Positions 22,958 through 34,655 of a DNA stretch of 64,000 nt are shown one piece after another. The notes beneath the pieces were generated by a model. It was not told the DNA's origin and made no database searches. It saw only the letters and a program-made list of their open reading frames with translations. The DNA is from Agrocybe praecox (taxonomy: Eukaryota > Basidiomycota > Agaricomycetes > Agaricales > Agrocybaceae), in assembly GCA_964017145.1 (NCBI GenBank), contig OZ024841.1, positions 3,038,001 to 3,102,000 of the forward strand, in the 5' to 3' direction. The translations under genes were made by a program, and so were the position numbers. Numbering within the stretch: position 1 is the first letter of the stretch; every line of letters begins with the position of its first letter.

Positions 22958-23871
22958 TCACTCTTCCGATCGTTTTGCAGATTCCATCCTGGGCTTGTCT
23001 TTGAATAGAAAGTTCGATTCTCTCTGAGGAGGACTGTGTGATGCCTGGCTCTGACGGCGTCCAAAGCAGACAGTACATCCAGCAAGTAGGAGCAAGATAA
23101 TAGAAACAAATGTCAACCAGAATCCTGTCAAAGAAGACGTGAATATTAGTACGGGCCTCCATATTGGGGAAGCAAAAGACATCGAAGGCTTACCAGGGCC
23201 AGTAACGACCTCGATTGGATTCCTACTAATTAGATTGTCATTAACTGTGTTCCGGACGAGGACGACTAGTGAAATATCGATTCCAAAAGCGATGAGGGTT
23301 AGTATTGCTGCAAAGAATGACATAAGAGATGCCGCAAGTGTCACAATTAAGTGGGTCGAAAATGATAGAAGCAATGCGATGAACGTGAAGATCGTGGCTA
23401 CTGGGTGCACAGCCAGCCCTCTCGTCCACGAGGGCTCCACAAAAACATTGTTATTCAGTGGAACTGAGTATCCGTTGTCTGTTGATAGGTGAGCCACACG
23501 GTTTCATGCAGATTCACGGACGACATCTCACTAGGTGGAGCGCAAAACGGCGCTCTGGCACCTTGATACGAACAGAACGACCTATTCATGGAATGATCAG
23601 AGATTCCTCACTGAGCAACGTGCAAAGAGATATATTACCAGACACCGAGCTATATAAAGATAAAATGGACCGAGTTAGAAAGGTATTATTACCGTCTGAG
23701 GTAGTGGCTCACCCGTATCTCCCCAATCACGAAGCCAGAAAACTGCTGTACGACTTTGATACGAGCGATATCGAGTGTGCGAATAGATGGAAGTGAGATC
23801 GAGACAAGGAGGTTGAACACAAACGCAATGGAAAGGAAGATAATTCCAGGAATACAAAATATCCGTGACAT
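22958..23871 (-). CDS. PalI/SUR7-family membrane protein, copy 2 (223 aa)
   Basis: Five exons, 23713-23871, 23639-23649, 23532-23581, 23194-23478 and 22958-23124, give 223 residues. The layout matches copy 1: TM1 with CIPGIIFLSIAF, the LGVW..C signature split over the 11-nt exon, GYSVPL, WTRGLAVHPVAT before TM2, FSTHLIVTLAASLMSFFAAILTLIAF over TM2-TM3, and TM4 ending AGCTVCFGRRQ. The last intron is a multiple of three, so its retention would not break the frame. The cytosolic tail differs from copies 1 and 3: it is rich in Ser, Lys and Glu and lacks the GG(F/I)FSRFRK ending, so a tail-dependent role may have changed. Activity is likely, since no lesion is seen. Confidence 0.83.
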
Positions 23872-24562
23872 ATTACTGGGTTATTGTGGACGACCAGATA
23901 GGTTGGAGTGGGACCCAAGGCAAGCTTGAAGGTTCTTATAGTAAGTATTTTAGTAATCGGGAAATTCATGAAGCTAGAGGTCGAGTAGAGCTCTTCGATA
24001 CGTTCTGGGCTTGTTATTAGTTCGTACTACACCTCGAAGGCCTGTCAGAGTCTCGTCTGTGACATATATTGCAAGTCGTCCACGGCAAACCCACTTGCCG
24101 ATCGGACAACCAATCACAACTGGCCGGCAGATCGGTACATGAAATATTTAGGTATGCTTAGCGCAATTATCTGAACCACTTCCGCCGTGGATTGTCAGTT
24201 GTCAAAAGCTCAGTCTTCTGCATGTTATGAACTTAGTAGAACTGATAATTTGGGTACTCACTAGCGCTAGCAACTCAATCTCCAAACGTTCATACACTCG
24301 AACGTCTTCGGAATTAGGTTGTAGCGACGATTGAGCGACGACCCGCTAATCGTGTCATCCCGCATACAAAGATCGTTACTAAGAAGTCAAAGGCATCCCC
24401 GGGAATTCGCGTCAAGGGTATATATGATTCAAAGTCTCACGGGTAAAATGTCAATCTGGTTTGCTGTATCATATAAATACGTAACGTTTTCATCACCATA
24501 ATCATCTCACGCTATTCCGTTGAACATTCCTGTATGTCCTCGGCAGTTGTGGCCGAACCAAA
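23872..24562. other. Spacer between PalI copies 2 and 3
   Basis: 690 bp holding the promoter side of copy 2 and the 3' side of copy 3. No gene seen. Confidence 0.5.
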
Positions 24563-25501
24563 CTATTTGCGGAACCTCGAAAATATTCCACCCTTATTCT
24601 CGTAAAGGGGGTATGATTGTCCATTGGAGTCACCATTCGCGCGGCTTTGGCGACGTCCAAAGCATACGGTGCATCCAGCGAGGAGCAAGAAGATGAGGGA
24701 AACGAATGTCATCCAGAAAGCTATTAATGGGAGAAGATATATCAGTTACATTTGTCTGGAAAGAAAGACAGATAATCGAATGAGTCAAGAGGAAGATATA
24801 TTTACCTGGTGCAGTGGTAGTCTGAATGAATTTAGTCAGGTCAAAATCTGGAGTACTAAATTGAGAGGCCAGCTTGTTAATTTGGTGCCGGGTCAGGAGG
24901 AGGAAGGCAATATCAACGGCGAAAGCGATGAGGGTAAAGAGTGCTGCCACGAATGACATCAAGGATGCAGCGAGTGTCATAGTCAGATGGGTTGAGAATG
25001 ACAAAACCAATGCAATAAAGGTAAACCCAGTAGCGATAGGATGAATAACAAGTCCTTGAGTCCACGATGATTTGATGCCATCTAATGGAATAGAGTATCC
25101 ATGCTCTGGGAGATTCTAACTGAGCCAGATCTCCTTATAGTTTGATAATACGACTCACGAGATGGTAAACACTCGTCGAGCTTTTCGTTAAGGTAGTTGC
25201 AGGCAGACCTGTAATATGATGAGAAATTGTACTGGCCTATGCACGAATGAAGTGGTTGCAACCCACCAAATACCAAGCTATTGGCGAATGGACAATATTA
25301 GTTAATTGAAAATTGTATAGAAGGCAGGCTAGTGCAACTTACTCGTAATTCACCAAAATTGAAATCTGTCGTTCCGGTAGTAACTTTGACCCTGACTATG
25401 TCCAGCGGACGAAGAGACGGTAAGGAGATTGACACCAGGAAGCTCAGGATGAACGCGATAGCGAGGAAGGCAACGCCTGGGATACAATATGTTCGTGACA
25501 T
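24563..25501 (-). CDS. PalI/SUR7-family membrane protein, copy 3 (225 aa)
   Basis: Five exons, 25343-25501, 25267-25277, 25159-25208, 24806-25105 and 24563-24720, give 225 residues. The third intron needs the acceptor CTCCCAG at 25106-25112, because the nearer AG breaks the frame. Features are four membrane segments, the LGIW..C signature with the 11-nt exon, HGYSIPL, FSTHLTMTLAASLMSF, AGCTVCFGRRQSR and a tail ending GGIFSRFRK like copy 1. The loop after TM3 is about eight residues longer than in copies 1 and 2. Copies 1 and 3 share more of the tail with each other than with copy 2. Confidence 0.84.
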
Positions 25502-28060
25502 AGTGGTCGCTGTCGTGAACGTTAATGTGGTGAAGGAAAAGCCTGAGGTATTGATGGGTAAAGAGAAGAAAACGCAGGGGATCAGTATGACGCCCTTTAA
25601 ATATAATCTTTGGGACGCGTTGAAGGTCAGAACATCTCACCAAAGCTCACACAGCCGTCATCCCCTGATTTTGATACTGTCAACGTTATGTTACGTTGAA
25701 CCTTAACTTACATATGCGAGTGAATCCCCGAGCCATATTCAATTACCAGTTTACACATGCGTATATAGCCGAACACTATATAGCCCGAGAAATTATAGTT
25801 CAAAAAAAAAGCGCGTTGCCGGTCACCCGATGCAGCATTTCGAGAAAATTATGACTCACATTCATTAAATCTACGACGCAAGCCTTCGGGAGACTGAAAA
25901 GAATTATTTGTATGTTCACGACATTTCGGATTGAATCTAGACATCAAGGGACCAGATCACACTGCTTCTTCTGTCTAACGTGAGAATATAGTGTAAGTTT
26001 TCAGGACTTTTACACATACGAGTATGACGGAGCATAGCTGTCTTCTCCTCCCAAGCTCCTCCCTTCTTTGTCTTTTTTTATATGTCATTCAAAACTTATA
26101 TTTCCATGGACAGGCACGGATGAACAATATCAATACTTCCACAAACCGACAAGATAGGATCAAATTTTGACAGTGGGAGCTGGGGGAAATTTCATAAACT
26201 CACTGTTTTACAGCTCGTTTCTTTGACAAGGGCTCAACGATCAGTCTTTGTAGACTATGGGCGCGATCTCAACAAGAGGATATATGTCAAACCAAGGGTT
26301 GACAACTCTGGAAACGCAAATAACATACCCAGAACATAAGGTTACTACGGGAAAACCTGGGTCACAAGTCGCAGCGAAAGCAAAGTACGACTTTTTTGGC
26401 TTAAAATAGATCAAGATCATCAGGCAAATCAGCCTCGGTCTCGAGCCCCGAGCCATCTATCGCGAGGTCTTTGTGCCATATTATCAACATTTTCGGGTGT
26501 GGCGGGTCTCGCTTCTGTCATGACAACTATTACGAGTAGGTAATCTTTCTAAATATTTGTAGTTGTTTAATACACTAATTTTGGGACACACCGATGAACT
26601 ACGGTTACTTCAAGTAGGATTCGAATGAGGCAAGACATCCTGATACAATGAATCTGATAGGCACACAACGTTATCAAAAACATAAATGGTTACACTATGC
26701 TACATACGTCCACCCATCAATCTAACGTTACCAGAAGTCTGATACTTAGCCGGTGTCTCAATTTCCGTTGTCGTAGGATCATCCCTCGCTGCCGAGTTCA
26801 AGTTTAGACCAGGCGCCAATATTCACTGCGCATGCTCTAATATCGACATTGATTTACCCGCATGGACTTTGAGTGGGTGAGAGGAAAGTCGAGCGAGGTG
26901 TCTTTACTATTTTCCCGTTGGCTGTGCCCCATTCTGGCAGATTCACGACCATGAGAATAACCCTCCAACTCGGAAGCTCAGTCGATCCTCTAGCTAAAGT
27001 TGGCATGTGGCGACTATACGACGTATATGAGTAACGGATCTTGTTGCAAAAAACTCTAAGAAAAGTCTGTTAGAGATCTCTCATGAGACTGCAGGTTTTT
27101 TTTTCTTCGTATACATTCAGTTGAAAAAAAAATTAGGCGCATCACGAATTATGAAGGATACATGATGCATCCTCACCGGAATGCTTTGTCGCGCATCCGG
27201 TAAGGAGGATCTATCATACATTTATCACATGGTCGTTGAGCACTGAAAAATAAAGCCCAAAGTATAAAGCTGTCAGCCGTTGGTCAGCCGCTGTTGTCTT
27301 CTGTTCTGCCCTCGGCGAAACTCGGCAAGGATAACGGGAACCCCCCTTGCCGGCAATCAAATCAAAATCGCTTCAATCTTTCTTTCTTCCTGGCTAGTAC
27401 ATACGAACTACGCCTGACTCAACTCGAGCACTTAACTGTGTAAAACAACTGCCACAGCAGCTTCGAAGAGGCTGGATGCCTGCATTATTTTTCTCTATTG
27501 ACTCGACTCGACTGGCGCCAGTGCGATACACACCTTACCCTAGGAGCCACAAGCTCTAGTCTCTCGTGGTCAATCGACTTGAATTCAACCTTTCTCTCGA
27601 ATTTCTCACCCTTTTACTCATGTCGTATGATAGGGTCCCAAAATAGGTAAGGGTATGAGCCTTACGGAACTCGATAATGCGTCTAACCATCCCAAACACC
27701 AATTTACATCGTCTCTGCGCGTACCAAGGATAAAAGGATAAATAAATTGCTCTGATAATTCTCATCTAAATCTACATCAATATTCCACGACGGTGAGTCC
27801 TCTATATCAAGAGGTCACAACTCGAATAAACTGCTATCTCATCGATCATTCCCTGAACTTCTCGTCTATAATAATGTCAGAAGCAAATGATATTTCAATG
27901 TTCAGAGGCCACCCTCAGGCTACTAACATCCATACTCGCATATAGCTACTTCTCCAGGGATTTTCAAGATAACAAGAGGTTCCGATTTACTCGCGAAAGG
28001 AATCTGTATAAGCCTCAATTTTTTCACTTTCAAAAGCATCCCTCCTCTACATACCTCATT
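25502..28060. other. Gene-poor region
   Basis: About 2.5 kb without a supported gene. Homopolymer runs occur at 27098-27135 and a pyrimidine-rich patch at 27370-27395. Open frames such as 26241-26456 show no motif. Confidence 0.5.
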
Positions 28061-28669
28061 ATGTCGTCCACTGCTAGTAGCGCCGCTTTTGAAAGGTTTC
28101 AATCTATTATTGCAAAGGACACTAAGACTCCATATTGCGCTGGCTCTTTCGAATTGGACGCCTCCGACTCTAACCTTCTCTATTGATTCGGACAGGATGA
28201 GATAACAGCAGAGTGGGTGGAATGCATGCCCTCGTCCTTGTCATATCGAGTATACACTGACATGCCTACGATAATCATTTGTTTTCCAGGATTGCAACTC
28301 AAAAAACTTTCCGAAGCGTGTTAGAAAGCGACCTTTGGCATTAATCAACAACATGTCCTCGATGAATCTGATCGCAAGGCCGGAAAGTTCTCTCCGTTTG
28401 GTGCGGGAGTAGATAGCGACGGAAAGGTTCTCGACATTGAAACTGCACTACGGCGCTTCTTTGATGCGTTTCAGAGAACTATTGGCAAGTTGAAAAATTT
28501 CTCACTTACGACAACTTGTCTTATGGACGTGACCGAAACGAATGATCCCGGGAATGAGGATGAGCCCAACATCCGACTCCGACTAGTATGGTCACACAGC
28601 CTGGAAGTCGGGAGCAAAACCCAAAAATACATGATTCAGGCACAAGGAATTTTGGAGAGGTTATATTAG
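28061..28669 (+). pseudogene. Chimeric pseudogene: N-terminus of 2OG-Fe(II) oxygenase-like protein plus an unrecognised ORF
   Basis: From ATG 28061 the frame matches the start of the intact-looking N-terminus at 39242 (a Phe-rich helix, then P-Y-G/C-x-G). It is stopped by TGA at 28184-28186. After a likely intron, a second exon reads LQLKKLSEAC, then TAG (28322-28324), then KATFGINQQHVLDES.RKAGK. This is the conserved pre-oxygenase segment of a large agaricomycete 2OG-Fe(II) oxygenase family. Instead of the iron-binding core, the frame continues for about 85 codons (FSPFGAGVDSDGK... to TAG at 28667) that I cannot assign. Two stops and a missing catalytic domain make it non-functional. Confidence 0.6.
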
Positions 28670-29236
28670 CGTGCACTAGCTTTTCCTCTTTTAACAGGAG
28701 ATATTCCTGAAGTAAGGTGAGGGGCAGGTACATAGCGGATAGAACACCAAAAGAAAACCTACGAGAGCGAACCAAATGACATACACCCCGGTCATCACGA
28801 ACGCCCTCTAAACGATGTTTCTTTATCGGGTTGACTGGGGAGAGGAGCAATTCGGGCCTGCCTCAGCAGTGCAAAAGGGGTTCAAGGAAGGAAACGGGCA
28901 AGGAGTCCTGATCCACGTACATAGAAATGTAATGTCCGCATGGAGTTTTACTCCGATAGACCTAAATTGACAATTTTAAATAAAAAAAAAGGAAATAGAA
29001 AAGGTGAGGGGCGAGAGAATTCATTTCTGCAGATCAATGTGGAGAGATTATCTCTCTCTCTCTCTCTACCTTATGTCATGCCTGCGGTGGATGCCTTTCT
29101 GAAAGGTAAAGGTGGTGATGGCAGAACCATTGTTATCACCTGCCTTAGCATGAGTTTTTACAGCAAATCCGCCCTTCCCTTCTATGAGTGCCGGATTGTA
29201 CAAAAATCTAAAGTGAATTTTTAACCAACTTGGGTG

Positions 29237-29393
29237 CATTATCCACCAAGTCGGTCCGATTATACACCAATTCTTTGCATTATCCACCAACTTATGTCAA
29301 TTATCCACCAATTTTTGCATTATCCACCAGCCTTTGTGGTTATCTACTAATTTTTTTCATTATCCACCAAGTGTTGCCGATTATCCACCAACT
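29237..29393. repeat. Tandem array of ~20-bp units with core ATTATCCACCAA
   Basis: About eight consecutive units, each CATTATCCACCAA plus 6-9 variable T/G-rich bases (mainly TTTTG, CTTATGT, GTGTTGC). Two units are degenerate (GATTATACACCAA and GTTATCTACTAA). The array is intergenic. Confidence 0.88.
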
Positions 29394-30690
29394 TGTGATC
29401 TATTATCTCTTGATGCCGTCTCTGCCGGTGTCATTTGATGGCCATTATGATCTCTAAGTCGGCCGTTCGGCACCTGACACGCGTCAACAGTTGATACACG
29501 GTACATGCACGGCACTGAGCTTAACCATGAACCACTTGTTCAATTATTGGCAAGCCAGGCCACATCGAGAATATGGCCACTCGTGGGGATCATTCTAGAA
29601 CAAAGATGAGAAACTCGCGGGGAATAGCAGAGTACTGGGATATTAGGACGTTAATATACTCTTGTTTATCGAATGGCCGAAGGTTTTCCGAATAGACGGA
29701 GAATGGGATGGATAACGGCGAATGGTAAGAAACGCTGTCATCCTTTGCAGACGAGATGAGAGATAATTTAAGGTTTGAGTTCCAGGGAAGAGAATATGTC
29801 GAGTAAAAGCTCAGGCGGCAATGACTGAAAGGTAAATTCTGGACGAAGTGGTGTCTGTTCGCCTTCCGGCGCAAGTTATTAAATGGATTCCGCAGGTTTA
29901 GCAATGTGTAGTATGTATCTGTAGAAGAAGCTGTATGGTGCTCCAATCGCTCCCTTGATGAAATCCATTAAGCCCACGGTACCGTGTACTTACGACGATT
30001 GATAGGAAGAGTGGTTCATCAACGATATCATACTTAAAGGCAATCCATCTGATATTGAACATATAGGTTGTCAGTTATACACACCATAAGTGTTCAATTT
30101 TTTCAATACAAGCCCTCCAAGGACAACTTTGGTGGATAAAGAATAGAGGCACTTGAACTTGAGCGGCTTGGACAAGGCTCGGAGTGTGCAAAAGTTGGAA
30201 TTAACCGTGAGAATAAGCATGTGACACAATATCTAAAAATAAGTCGTCGCCTGCGCTGTACTTGTAATTTATGTTATCTTTATGGTTCAAAGTTTGAATA
30301 CCTGGCCACCTTCATGCAAAAAATTTACATTTTGCGTTGATGTAAGTGTGATTAGTAGTTCAATATCCAGGACCTTGTGACAAAAAGGTGCGCCTCTTCT
30401 CGAGCGTTGCACCTAAGTTCGTCGCATATGGAAATAAGAATTGTTTGCATTTCGTTTTTATATGGAGGATGTTTTGTTGTTGAAATCGGTAAAGCTGGGA
30501 GTTCTGATCTTGAGTTGTAGAGTCCGCAGAACGTCATATCTATTAATTGCCTATTGACAAGGACTAAGCACTCTGGAACGAAACGATTCGCACGTACTAA
30601 GTACGTGCATACACTTACTATGGGGTTGACCAATCCTCGGTTGTGTGACGTCCAGGGTTTGAGCATGTCACAGCATGTCACAGCCCATTT

Positions 30691-30890
30691 NNNNNNNNNN
30701 NNNNNNNNNNNNNNNNNNNNNNNNNNNNNNNNNNNNNNNNNNNNNNNNNNNNNNNNNNNNNNNNNNNNNNNNNNNNNNNNNNNNNNNNNNNNNNNNNNNN
30801 NNNNNNNNNNNNNNNNNNNNNNNNNNNNNNNNNNNNNNNNNNNNNNNNNNNNNNNNNNNNNNNNNNNNNNNNNNNNNNNNNNNNNNNNNN
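30691..30890. other. Assembly gap (200 N)
   Basis: Exactly 200 undetermined bases, a size often used as a placeholder. A direct CAGCATGTCA repeat and the inverted repeat GCACGTACT-A-AGTACGTGC (30590-30608) lie just left. The word GTACTAAGTA recurs on both sides. Confidence 0.98.
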
Positions 30891-32687
30891 AGTGTAAGTA
30901 GAAGCAAGCACGATAGTAAACATAAGTACTAAGTATAGCGTCTCGATGGAGTGTTGTTTTGCGATAAGATAAGGATTCGGGCAAGTCCGGCAAGATAAGG
31001 TATATGTACGCTGTGTTTATATTTAGAGCTCCCAGGTCCAGATGTTCCATCCCCCTTGATACGCAGCAGTCCCGAAATTGACGCAATTGTTCTGCTCTGA
31101 ACGTTAGGTATGGATTGTTCTGTTGCTTAAGCTGGTACTACGTAATAAACTGATTTTAAGCCAATTCTCAATTACATTTCGTGAAATAATACGAAGGGAG
31201 AGGCCGACGATAGAAGTTACAACCCTAGAGCGTTTCCACCAGCGAAAGCGACCTTGTTACCAGCCAGTCTAGATCTAGAGTTTATCGTCATTAGGGATGT
31301 CAAATGATGTGTTCTTGCAAGGCTGTGTTCAATTCACTTGGAAATGCATATCGTATGACGTCATCACTAGACCTTGTACAGCAATGTTAACGGTACCGGG
31401 GAAATTTTAACGCATTGGAAGGGTACCGTGCAAAATGTATAAAATTTTAGATCAAGGGAAGCTTAGCGAGTGACCCTTACACAGCTTTCATTCTCGCCCC
31501 CTTCCTATTACATTTACCGCCAGTGATCGGCGTACTGCTGCGCAGCTGCACAGTAGATAAATATCTGGAAATGAGTAGGGCCAAGAAGAAACGGGAGATA
31601 TGGCCGCAGAGACGCCTGCAGTCCCTTTTTTTTTTTTCAAAAAAACTTTAATCTATGTCATGTGGCGGTTTTCTAGCAGTTCTGTGCGGAACGAACGCGA
31701 GAGAATCGGCGCGACCAGTCGATCGATACAAAATTTGTTGCAAACGGAACTCATAGAGCATTTCCACTGATAGCTCCCCGTTGCCTCTCTACATACCCGA
31801 CACAACACACCCCCCGCACTGGCGTCCCGAGTTGCATTCAACTTGGAAACCTATTTCGGACGCGGAATATATCTCTATCAAACATCGCTCCTGCCCATCG
31901 CACGCGCAGTTAGTGTTTCAACTTGAACCGCCTACTGGCTCCAAACTGTGTATTCTGCTCCAACGTACATCAGCTTCGAACTCCCCGACGTTTAACGTAC
32001 AAGTGGCAAGCAGGAATTCATAGAGTACGTGTAATAGAAACTGTGGAGATAATTGAGTTATATTTAAAGACTGTGGAGCTGTTGGACATAGCGGTTGCGG
32101 TGCAATGCTTAGAGCCACGAATTTATCATGAGCTTATTCGGTGTCCGCAATGATATTCCATATTTGATCATTTCGAAGCTTCGGCTTCAAGACTAGTCCT
32201 ACGAGTCACATCTATGGAACGTATTGATGCACCTTGGAATCTAGTCTCGAAAAGGCATTTGCGACACTCCCTGGAGCTTTTGAGGTACGTACTTCGGCGA
32301 TGGAATTTTCCAGATATTTTTCAATCTCTATGAAAGATATGGGGTCCATATTTACAGCAATTTTTAATCCCGTGCTACCAAGGAAAATTTCCGGCAAAGA
32401 CGATTGCCAAAATGGGCCTAGAATTTTAGCCGGTTCATCATTGTATTCTATATTTGAATCAATGACGACATTCCAATACCGTTATGACGACGCATGAAAT
32501 TTCTTGGGGTACGAAAAAAGTCGTTGATCTGACACGGAAAGAAGGTAAAAATGGTAAGAAAATCAGAAAAGTGACGCCAGAATACACGTCATGTAAATTC
32601 CCAAGAAAGCGTGGGCTGAGGTTATATTTCAGATCCCGCATCCCTGCCGTACATGGGTAATTCTCCAACAGGACGGACAGGATAAAG

Positions 32688-32695
32688 TATATAAA
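32688..32695 (+). promoter_or_regulatory. Candidate TATA box
   Basis: TATATAAA lies 99 bp upstream of the ATG at 32794 of the secreted Ser/Ala-rich protein. Confidence 0.5.
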
Positions 32696-32793
32696 CCTGA
32701 GATTCTGCGTTTTTTAGTACCCCATCCTTTCGTTTACCCACCCATTCCCAGTAAACAAAGAACCTACCAGCACCTTACGACTTAAAACCCAAA

Positions 32794-33230
32794 ATGAAAT
32801 TCACCGCTGTCCTCGCTCTCCCTCTTTTCGCTCTCGGCGCCTACGCCCAAGCCTCAGCAGCCACTTCCGGGGCTGGTTCCGCAATCAGCAGTCTTACTGC
32901 CCCAGCAGTGAGCAGCACGTATGTTTGATTTACTTTGCTATTTATTAGAAGGACATTAAACCTTCAACTCCTTATGATAGTAACTCTGCAGCCGCTTCAG
33001 CCTCCGCCTCCTCTGCATCGCAGTCGATATCATCCCTCAGTTCATCCCTCGTCTCTGCCATCAGCTCACAGGGCAGCGCTTTGAGCTCTGCCTCCGCCGC
33101 TGTCAACTCCACTTTGAGCAGCGCAGTGTCAGCAGCGAACCCCACCAACACGGGAGCAGCTGTGATCAATGCTGCAGGAGGAATGACGGTAGCTGGTGTC
33201 TTCGCAGGCATCTTTGCTGCTCTCCTCTGA
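32794..33230 (+). CDS. Small secreted Ser/Ala-rich protein, probable GPI anchor (124 aa)
   Basis: Two exons, 32794-32918 and 32981-33230, give 124 residues; the model depends on a 62-nt intron. Residues 1-18 form a signal peptide (MKFTAVLALPLFALGAYA). The middle is almost entirely Ser and Ala, typical of O-mannosylated wall or surface proteins, with one N-glycosylation sequon (NST). The C-terminus (NAAGGMTVAGVFAGIFAALL) has a small-residue cleavage region and a hydrophobic tail, as in GPI-anchored proteins. No enzymatic domain is present. A gene of the same design lies on the opposite strand 1.4 kb downstream. I infer a cell-wall or surface mannoprotein. The upstream TATA box suggests strong or regulated expression. 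Confidence 0.82.
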
Positions 33231-34655
33231 ATCGAATAATCTGTTGCGAGTCGTATCGTATCATCGTACACGACTTCCTAAACGATTTGACAAATTCATC
33301 GCTACCGCTCGAAGCCCACCATCCTTATATGACGAACTCGTTTCACGTCTCAGGGAGTAGAAGGGAGTTTTGGATGTTGGAATGAAGGAAAAATTACATT
33401 TTATTTGGATTCCTCTTTCTTCTATAACTTTCCTCGTATACCAGCACTTCACATTATAGCATCCTCTTTATTGTTAGCACTTTCTTTGGACCTTTTGTTG
33501 GACAATTCCTTTTTTGCTTAATTTGCTCGCTCTTTTCGCTGTATTAGACCTACACATATTATGTCGAACTAGCGGAGTTTTATTTCAGCCATACGGGCTC
33601 AGGCCCATATATAAATATTCAAGAGGTAAGAGCGGCGTACCATCATTGCGGGACTCGTGTTCTCACCGTTGAGATTTTCACCCCACTTTTGCATCGAAGG
33701 GCGTAAGTTTACTTGGCACATTAGACAAGGTTTACCTTGTGTGCGACTTGCTCCTCATAACGTCAAACATTACTCATACCCATGAGATTCTTACGTGGAT
33801 GAAAATAGATTCAACACTGCTGACATGGAATCCGTGGGTATCTTCACGGACACAGTGGCTCGACAATAGCATCATCATGAATAAATCCTACCCAATAGTC
33901 TGGAAAAGGGCTGATGATTACATTACTCTGCCTCTCAGCCCTTCTCATTTGCCTGTGAGCCTGTGATGATGTGGTGGCGCGCAGACTGGGTCGGGAAAGT
34001 GTGAGCAGAGAAGAGTGGCCATGGGTGGCTAATGTACGTATTCATGGAACTGATATGACGCAATTAGATGTCTTCTTTTGGACCATTCATAGGTTACTTT
34101 AAGGTACCCTTGATCTATCTATACGATGTTGGGCATCAACGTATCATCCGCAGCGTTTCTGCGTTCCTGTGCATGCTTATCGGTGTCGGTCAAGCATGGC
34201 CATCATGACGTGCGCGCCTCTCCGCAAATGCTCTTGATAGAGATTCTAAATAAATGGGAGAAATAAAAATGCGAATACAGATAGACAGATGCACAGAAAT
34301 ACGGTTGCCGCAGTATAACTTGAATGCGCATGTTAATTTTTTTAAAGGCCTAAACCCATAGTCAGTTCTCGTCTGCTAAGCCTGGATTAATTGTCTTGAC
34401 ATAAGAGCCCGAGAAGCATACTTTTCTTCTTCTAAAAACTTCTTAAATATCTGCATGGAAATTTCACAAGAGAGAAGTCCAATTTCATGCGCCAATCAAG
34501 CAAGATTAACCGGATTATACGTAATGAAAATAAATACAAGTCCGCGTGTATCAGATAAAGATAGTCCGTTCAACCAGAACCAGTATAGAAAACTCCGAAC
34601 GGCCACCCCATACTGACCGATTCTCTTGATCAAACCCTCTAAAGCACTTGATAGC
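33231..34655. other. Intergenic between the two convergent surface-protein genes
   Basis: No supported gene in 1.4 kb; the region holds both 3' ends. Confidence 0.5.

Larger units (their letters stand above)
28670..32793. other. Gene-poor region with repeat array and assembly gap
   Basis: Apart from the 20-bp repeat array (29237-29393) and the N gap (30691-30890), no gene is supported. The longest open frames (29590-29946 minus; 31781-32153 plus; 32212-32497) lack motifs and splice support. A 14-T run sits at about 31627-31640, and a (CT)n tract at about 29050-29067. Confidence 0.5.

Noticed and set aside
29237..29393. TTATCCAC words resembling bacterial DnaA boxes
   Set aside because: The genome is clearly eukaryotic (spliced genes, histone, DIM1), so bacterial origin logic does not apply.
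29237..29393. CRISPR array
   Set aside because: Spacers of 6-9 bp and a 12-bp core are far too short, there are no cas genes, and the host is a fungus.
29590..29946. 118-codon minus frame
   Set aside because: No domain or splice support; composition does not suggest real coding sequence.
30352..31086. 244-codon minus-strand frame spanning the N gap
   Set aside because: It is open only because N codons contain no stop; the flanking text shows no motif.
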